The notes beneath the pieces were generated by a model, which made no database searches, was not told the DNA's origin, and worked only from the letters and a program-made list of their open reading frames with translations. Made by a program: the position numbers and the translations under genes. Below, one piece after another: positions 60,252 through 64,000 of a stretch of 64,000 nt of DNA (position 1 is the first letter of the stretch; each line of letters opens with the position of its first letter). Source of the stretch: Chryseosolibacter sp964551035 (GTDB lineage Bacteria > Bacteroidota > Bacteroidia > Cytophagales > Cyclobacteriaceae); the NCBI GenBank assembly GCA_964551035.1, contig CAZKBK010000013.1, positions 1 to 64,000 on the forward strand. The letters run 5' to 3'.

Positions 60252-63200
60252 ATGAGAAAGAACTATCGCTTTGCGGTCTGCTTCACCGCGCTCCTGTTTT
60301 CCGCGGCGTGGAGTTACGCGCAGACCCATATTGCAGGCACCGTAACCGATGCCGCTACCGGAGAAAGCCTTGCCGGGGTAAACATTGTGGTAAAGGGCCG
60401 CGTCATCGGAACCATCACGGACATCGACGGCAATTTCAGTCTCGACGTAAACGAGCCTCCCCCATTTACGATTGCCGTGTCGTTTGTGGGCTACCGTACT
60501 GCTGAAATTCAGATCGCCGATCCAAGCACCACGGGCCTTGATGTCAAGCTGGAAGAACAAACCATCCTTGGACAGGAAATCGTGGTTTCGGCTTCACGGT
60601 TCGAGGAGAGCATTCTCGAGTCGCCGGTCTCTATTGAAAAGATGGATATCCTAAGCGTTGCAAACACCGCTGCAGACAACTATTACAAAGGCCTCGCCAA
60701 CTTAAAGGGTGTTGACGTAACCACAAGCAGCATTAACTTTCAAATCCTCAATACGCGGGGGTTTGGCTCAACGGGTAACACCCGCTTCGTGCAACTCACC
60801 GACGGTATGGACACGCAGGCGCCGGCCCTGAACTTTCCCATCGGAAACCTCAACGGACCTTCTGAACTCGATGTGGAGAGCGTTGAACTGATCCCGGGGG
60901 CGTCGTCCGCACTCTACGGACCTAATGCATTCAATGGAATCGTATTGGTGAACAGCAAGAGCCCTTTTGAGTACCAGGGGCTGAGTGCAATGGCCAAGGT
61001 CGGATTCAACCACATCGGTAGCGAAGCGGACTTCAACGGTCCTTCGCCCATCTGGGAAGGTGCGCTGCGTTGGGCAAAAGCGTTCAACAACAAGATCGCT
61101 TTCAAAATCAACCTGGCTTATATGCGCGCTGAAGACTGGCACGGCACAGACCCCTATGACCGCGAGGCCGATCGTCAACCGGAAGGCCTGTCCTTCAACA
61201 CGGGTTCAGACCGTCTGCACTTCATGGGCGACGAGGCCGCGATCAACATGGCGATCTTCCCGTTCAGCGCCAGTTGGAGGACTTTCGCCGCTACCAGCAG
61301 TACTTATTACGACAACACTTTCGAACCGGGACTTAGCGCGCTGAGTTACGCAAACGCCGGAGACCTTCCCAGCCACGTGGTTTCCGTTACACCGTATGCC
61401 GAAAAGGACCTCATCGATTACGGTGCGGAGAATATGAAGCTCAACGGTGGCATCTTCTACCGGATCAACGACCGGCTGGAATTGAGCGCGCTATACAACG
61501 GCGGCTTTGGAACCAGCGTTTATACCGGGGCCCAACGCTATTCCCTGTCTAATTTCGCTATTCACCAGGGACGGCTGCAGTTGCGGGGGGATAACTTCTT
61601 CGTCAGGGCGTACACCACCATGGAAAACTCGGGGGACTCATATATCACGGAGTTCCTGGCAAAGCGGGTTAATGACCTTGCCGTAAATCAGGCCAACCCT
61701 TTATTTCAGGACGTATCCGGATTTCTGGCCACGTACGCCACGGAATGGCTGCGCCACCTTTACAATGAAAATCTGGCTCCAGGCGAGATAAACACCCTGC
61801 CCGCCGAGCAAAGACTGCAGATCCAACAAGCTGCGCACGAGTATGCCAGAGGGGTAGTCGATTCCAAATTTCATCTTGACCCGAACTCCGAGAACTTCGA
61901 AGATATAAAGCAACGCGCGTTACTGGGAACGGTTCCTGTTGGGCCGCGCTTCAATGACAAGACTGCCCTTTATCATGGTGAGTTTCAGTATGATTTCAAA
62001 AACCAGATCGAAGCGCTGGAACTTCAAACAGGCGCCAGTTTCAGAATGTTCGATCTGAATTCCAACGGTACGATTTTCGACGACGGGGCGGAAAACATCA
62101 CCATAAAGGAATACGGCGCTTATGTCCAGGCCGGCAAATGGCTTGCGGAAAGGAAGCTGAAATTATCAGGTTCCGTTCGCTATGACAAGAACGAAAATTT
62201 TGAAGGTCGATTTAATCCTCGAATTTCTGCGTTGGTAAAGGCCGGGGAAAACCACAATTTCCGCGCCTCCTACCAGACCGGATTCCGTATCCCCTCGACC
62301 CAGGGTCAGCATATCGACCTTAACACGATCAGCGTCCGGCTTCTCGGCGGACTTCAGCGATATGCCGACAAGTACCAGTTACCAAGGGTTTCAAATACGG
62401 GTGACAGGCTCTCTTTCGAGGGGAACTCAGTAGAAGAATTCCGGCGTATAGTGTTTAGCACGGGAGATTTCAACACGGCCGTTCAGGCCCTGGTTCCCTA
62501 TGGGGACTTCGAGGAGGTCAAGCCCGAACGCGTACGCTCCATCGAGGTTGGCTATAAGAGCCTCATAGAGAATAGGCTATTGATCGACGTCTCGTATTAC
62601 TTCAACCGCTACAATGATTTTATCACATCCGTGATCGTGATGACCGCAGAAGAGTACACCAACGACGCCACCATCGAGAACATCGAAGACGACCAGTTCA
62701 GTTACACGACCGATGCTACGCTGGCTGGAACACCCAACTATGCCACCCTACTCAACAGCTCAGCGCATATAATCACCGGAAACGGCATCGATGGTAACAC
62801 GTCAAGCCTTTACAGCAATGCCCCGGGCACGGTGACCGCTCAAGGAGTTGCCGCCGGTGTCACGTATAATCTTCCGAAGGGCTACACCATTTCAAGCAAC
62901 TATAATTGGAATACGCTGGGAGAAGTCCCTGCCGGCTTTATCGCCGAATTCAATACACCGGAGCATAAAGTCAATTTCTCCCTGGCAAACCGAAAAGTGA
63001 CCGAAAATTTCGGATTCAACATAACGTGGAGGTGGCAAAGCGCCTTCGACTGGCAGTCTTCATTTACAAATTATACCTTGTACCCGGTGCCCGCATACAA
63101 CACCCTGGACGCACAGGTGTCATACAAACTGGAAAGCATCAAGTCGACGCTGAAAGTAGGCGGGTCAAACATCCTGAACAACAAGTACATCCAAAGCGGC

Positions 63201-63263
63201 GGCGGGCCGAATATCTCTGGCCTGTATTACGTTTCGCTGACTTTTGATGAACTTTTCAGATAA
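60252..63263 (+). CDS. TonB-dependent receptor
   Basis: A 1003-residue outer membrane receptor. It has a signal peptide (FTALLFSAAWSYAQ), a CarboxypepD_reg-like domain (~23-105, GTVTDAATGESLAGVNIVVK), a plug (~115-240; EEQTILGQEIVVSASRFEES, then VELIPGASSALYGPNAFNGI) and a large barrel ending YVSLTFDELFR. It is not a SusC (no SusD nearby, and the plug lacks the SusC signature). Loops with FNKIAFKINLAYM-type strands alternate as expected for a barrel. The ligand is unknown. An inverted repeat with a -7 promoter lies upstream and a terminator follows. Confidence 0.93.
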   Translation: MRKNYRFAVCFTALLFSAAWSYAQTHIAGTVTDAATGESLAGVNIVVKGRVIGTITDIDGNFSLDVNEPPPFTIAVSFVGYRTAEIQIADPSTTGLDVKLEEQTILGQEIVVSASRFEESILESPVSIEKMDILSVANTAADNYYKGLANLKGVDVTTSSINFQILNTRGFGSTGNTRFVQLTDGMDTQAPALNFPIGNLNGPSELDVESVELIPGASSALYGPNAFNGIVLVNSKSPFEYQGLSAMAKVGFNHIGSEADFNGPSPIWEGALRWAKAFNNKIAFKINLAYMRAEDWHGTDPYDREADRQPEGLSFNTGSDRLHFMGDEAAINMAIFPFSASWRTFAATSSTYYDNTFEPGLSALSYANAGDLPSHVVSVTPYAEKDLIDYGAENMKLNGGIFYRINDRLELSALYNGGFGTSVYTGAQRYSLSNFAIHQGRLQLRGDNFFVRAYTTMENSGDSYITEFLAKRVNDLAVNQANPLFQDVSGFLATYATEWLRHLYNENLAPGEINTLPAEQRLQIQQAAHEYARGVVDSKFHLDPNSENFEDIKQRALLGTVPVGPRFNDKTALYHGEFQYDFKNQIEALELQTGASFRMFDLNSNGTIFDDGAENITIKEYGAYVQAGKWLAERKLKLSGSVRYDKNENFEGRFNPRISALVKAGENHNFRASYQTGFRIPSTQGQHIDLNTISVRLLGGLQRYADKYQLPRVSNTGDRLSFEGNSVEEFRRIVFSTGDFNTAVQALVPYGDFEEVKPERVRSIEVGYKSLIENRLLIDVSYYFNRYNDFITSVIVMTAEEYTNDATIENIEDDQFSYTTDATLAGTPNYATLLNSSAHIITGNGIDGNTSSLYSNAPGTVTAQGVAAGVTYNLPKGYTISSNYNWNTLGEVPAGFIAEFNTPEHKVNFSLANRKVTENFGFNITWRWQSAFDWQSSFTNYTLYPVPAYNTLDAQVSYKLESIKSTLKVGGSNILNNKYIQSGGGPNISGLYYVSLTFDELFR

Positions 63264-63280
63264 CAGACCGAAGACAGCGG

Positions 63281-63307
63281 AAGCCGGCCCTGCCGGCTTT
63301 ATTTTTG
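63281..63307 (+). terminator. Terminator after TonB receptor, overlapping a -7 element
   Basis: AAGCCGGC-CCT-GCCGGCTT stem followed by TATTTTTG. The T-tract itself reads TATTTTTG (63300-63307), a match to TAnnTTTG, so the promoter of the next gene may overlap the terminator. Confidence 0.8.
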
Positions 63308-63321
63308 TATAATCCTATCCC

Positions 63322-64000
63322 ATGAAGAAGCTTGCAAGATATTTCGTATGGTTCCCCCTTTTTTCGTGCATTTTTCTCGCGTCGTGTGACTCGAGCGAAC
63401 CAGAACCAAGAAACATGTTCCTGGTGGAGTCGACGCCGATACTCACCAGAACCGCAGGAGAGTTGAGAACGTTCCTTGAATTTTCGCCCATCGACGTGGA
63501 TCCATCGGCCATCCAATATGACGTAGAACTCCACAGGGTAAAGTACCGCACCACCTACAAGGGAGATGAGATCATCGCGTCCGGGCTCGCGGCCGTCCCG
63601 AGAACAACTGACCCCATCGGAATGATCAGCTTTCACCATGGAACCATTGTGGCTCATGAGGATGCGCCCAGCGTCCAGCCAATCAATAGTCCGAATCTCA
63701 TTCTGTATGCCGCACTGGCATCGGCGGGATTCATTGCTGTCATTCCCGACTACATCGGGTTCGGTGAGTCCGACGATCTCCTTCATCCGTACTACGTCGA
63801 GGAAGTCACGGCTTCCTCCGTGCTTGACAATCTAAGCGCAGCCGCGGAGCTGGCCAACGACAAAGACCTGAATTTCAACAGCCGGCTTTTCCTGGCCGGA
63901 TATTCCCAGGGCGGATATGTTACCATGGCCGCTCACAAAGCAATTGAAACAACGGGCTTGGAGGGTTTCGACCTCATCGCCTCGTTTCCCGCGGCTGGTG
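63322..64000 (+). CDS. Alpha/beta hydrolase lipoprotein (3' partial)
   Basis: The frame starts at ATG 63322 and is open to the right edge (226 codons visible). The signal FPLFSCIFLASC ends in a lipobox at Cys ~23. The mature part has a prolyl-peptidase/lipase-like alpha/beta hydrolase: SFHHGTIVAHEDAPS, FIAVIPDYIGFGESDD and the nucleophile elbow FLAGYSQGGYVTMAA (Ser ~205). The catalytic Asp and His lie beyond the window. Such secreted hydrolases often act on esters or peptides at the cell surface. It follows the TonB receptor, across a terminator, so co-expression is not assured. Confidence 0.85.
   Translation, partial: MKKLARYFVWFPLFSCIFLASCDSSEPEPRNMFLVESTPILTRTAGELRTFLEFSPIDVDPSAIQYDVELHRVKYRTTYKGDEIIASGLAAVPRTTDPIGMISFHHGTIVAHEDAPSVQPINSPNLILYAALASAGFIAVIPDYIGFGESDDLLHPYYVEEVTASSVLDNLSAAAELANDKDLNFNSRLFLAGYSQGGYVTMAAHKAIETTGLEGFDLIASFPAAG

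Noticed and set aside
1..64000. tRNA, rRNA or tmRNA genes
   Set aside because: I saw no cloverleaf with a GGTTCRANYCC T-arm and no rRNA-like sequence in the intergenic regions; a covariance search would be needed to exclude a divergent one.

Overview
The window looks like a chromosomal segment of a gliding-type Bacteroidota, most likely Cytophagales (Chryseolinea/Ohtaekwangia-like). The evidence is a SusC/SusD pair, gldC, the ftsX - DUF3098 - uppP - truB - ribF cluster, an HYC_CC_PP metal operon, CRTAC1-type lipoproteins and promoters of the Bacteroidota type (TTTG at -33, TAnnTTTG at -7). No rRNA, tRNA, CRISPR array, intact insertion sequence or prophage is visible. Most of the window is moderately GC-rich housekeeping and nutrient-uptake DNA. 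The first ~4 kb is visibly AT-richer at its left end and is the only clearly accessory stretch.

Layout: (1) 1-4.1 kb is a polymorphic-toxin graveyard: the 3' end of a gene with an EndoU-type RNase toxin tip, its MafI-like immunity gene and a terminator, then a transposase remnant abutting a frameshifted RHS core fragment, two orphan secreted or membrane proteins and decayed DNA. (2) 4.1-12 kb: a dihydrolipoamide-dehydrogenase-like flavoprotein lacking the redox cysteines, CtlX, a PAP2 phosphatase, riboflavin synthase, and a membrane-protein/winged-helix-regulator pair with a palindromic operator candidate. (3) 12-21.5 kb: a minus-strand SusC-SusD-CRTAC1-FKBP uptake operon. (4) 21.8-34 kb: cysS, yidD, a GMC oxidoreductase/Tat subunit/two Gfo-Idh-MocA/amidohydrolase carbohydrate-oxidation cluster, trhO, mog, an M23 peptidase. 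(5) 34-42 kb: a secreted TPR-CHAT protein, a metal-related TonB receptor/HMA/HYC_CC_PP operon, a phosphotriesterase-like hydrolase. (6) 42-51 kb: pcm, the threonine operon thrA-thrB-thrC, a thioesterase, the membrane pyrophosphatase. (7) 51-60 kb: an ECF sigma/anti-sigma-like pair, the ftsX-to-ribF cluster, acetoacetyl-CoA synthetase, a nucleotidyltransferase two-gene cassette, gldC. (8) 60-64 kb: another TonB-dependent receptor and the start of a lipoprotein alpha/beta hydrolase cut by the window edge.

The observations most worth checking are: a 24-codon leader peptide rich in Thr and Ile codons upstream of thrA, which looks like ribosome-mediated attenuation; at least four unrelated families of strictly heptanucleotide tandem arrays placed directly at the 3' ends of genes, twice supplying the stop codon; a Lpd-family enzyme without the CxxxxC disulfide; a short terminator-like hairpin between the likely hppA promoter and its start codon; and an overlapping small-protein/nucleotidyltransferase cassette. 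All identifications come from reading the sequence; no database search was run.
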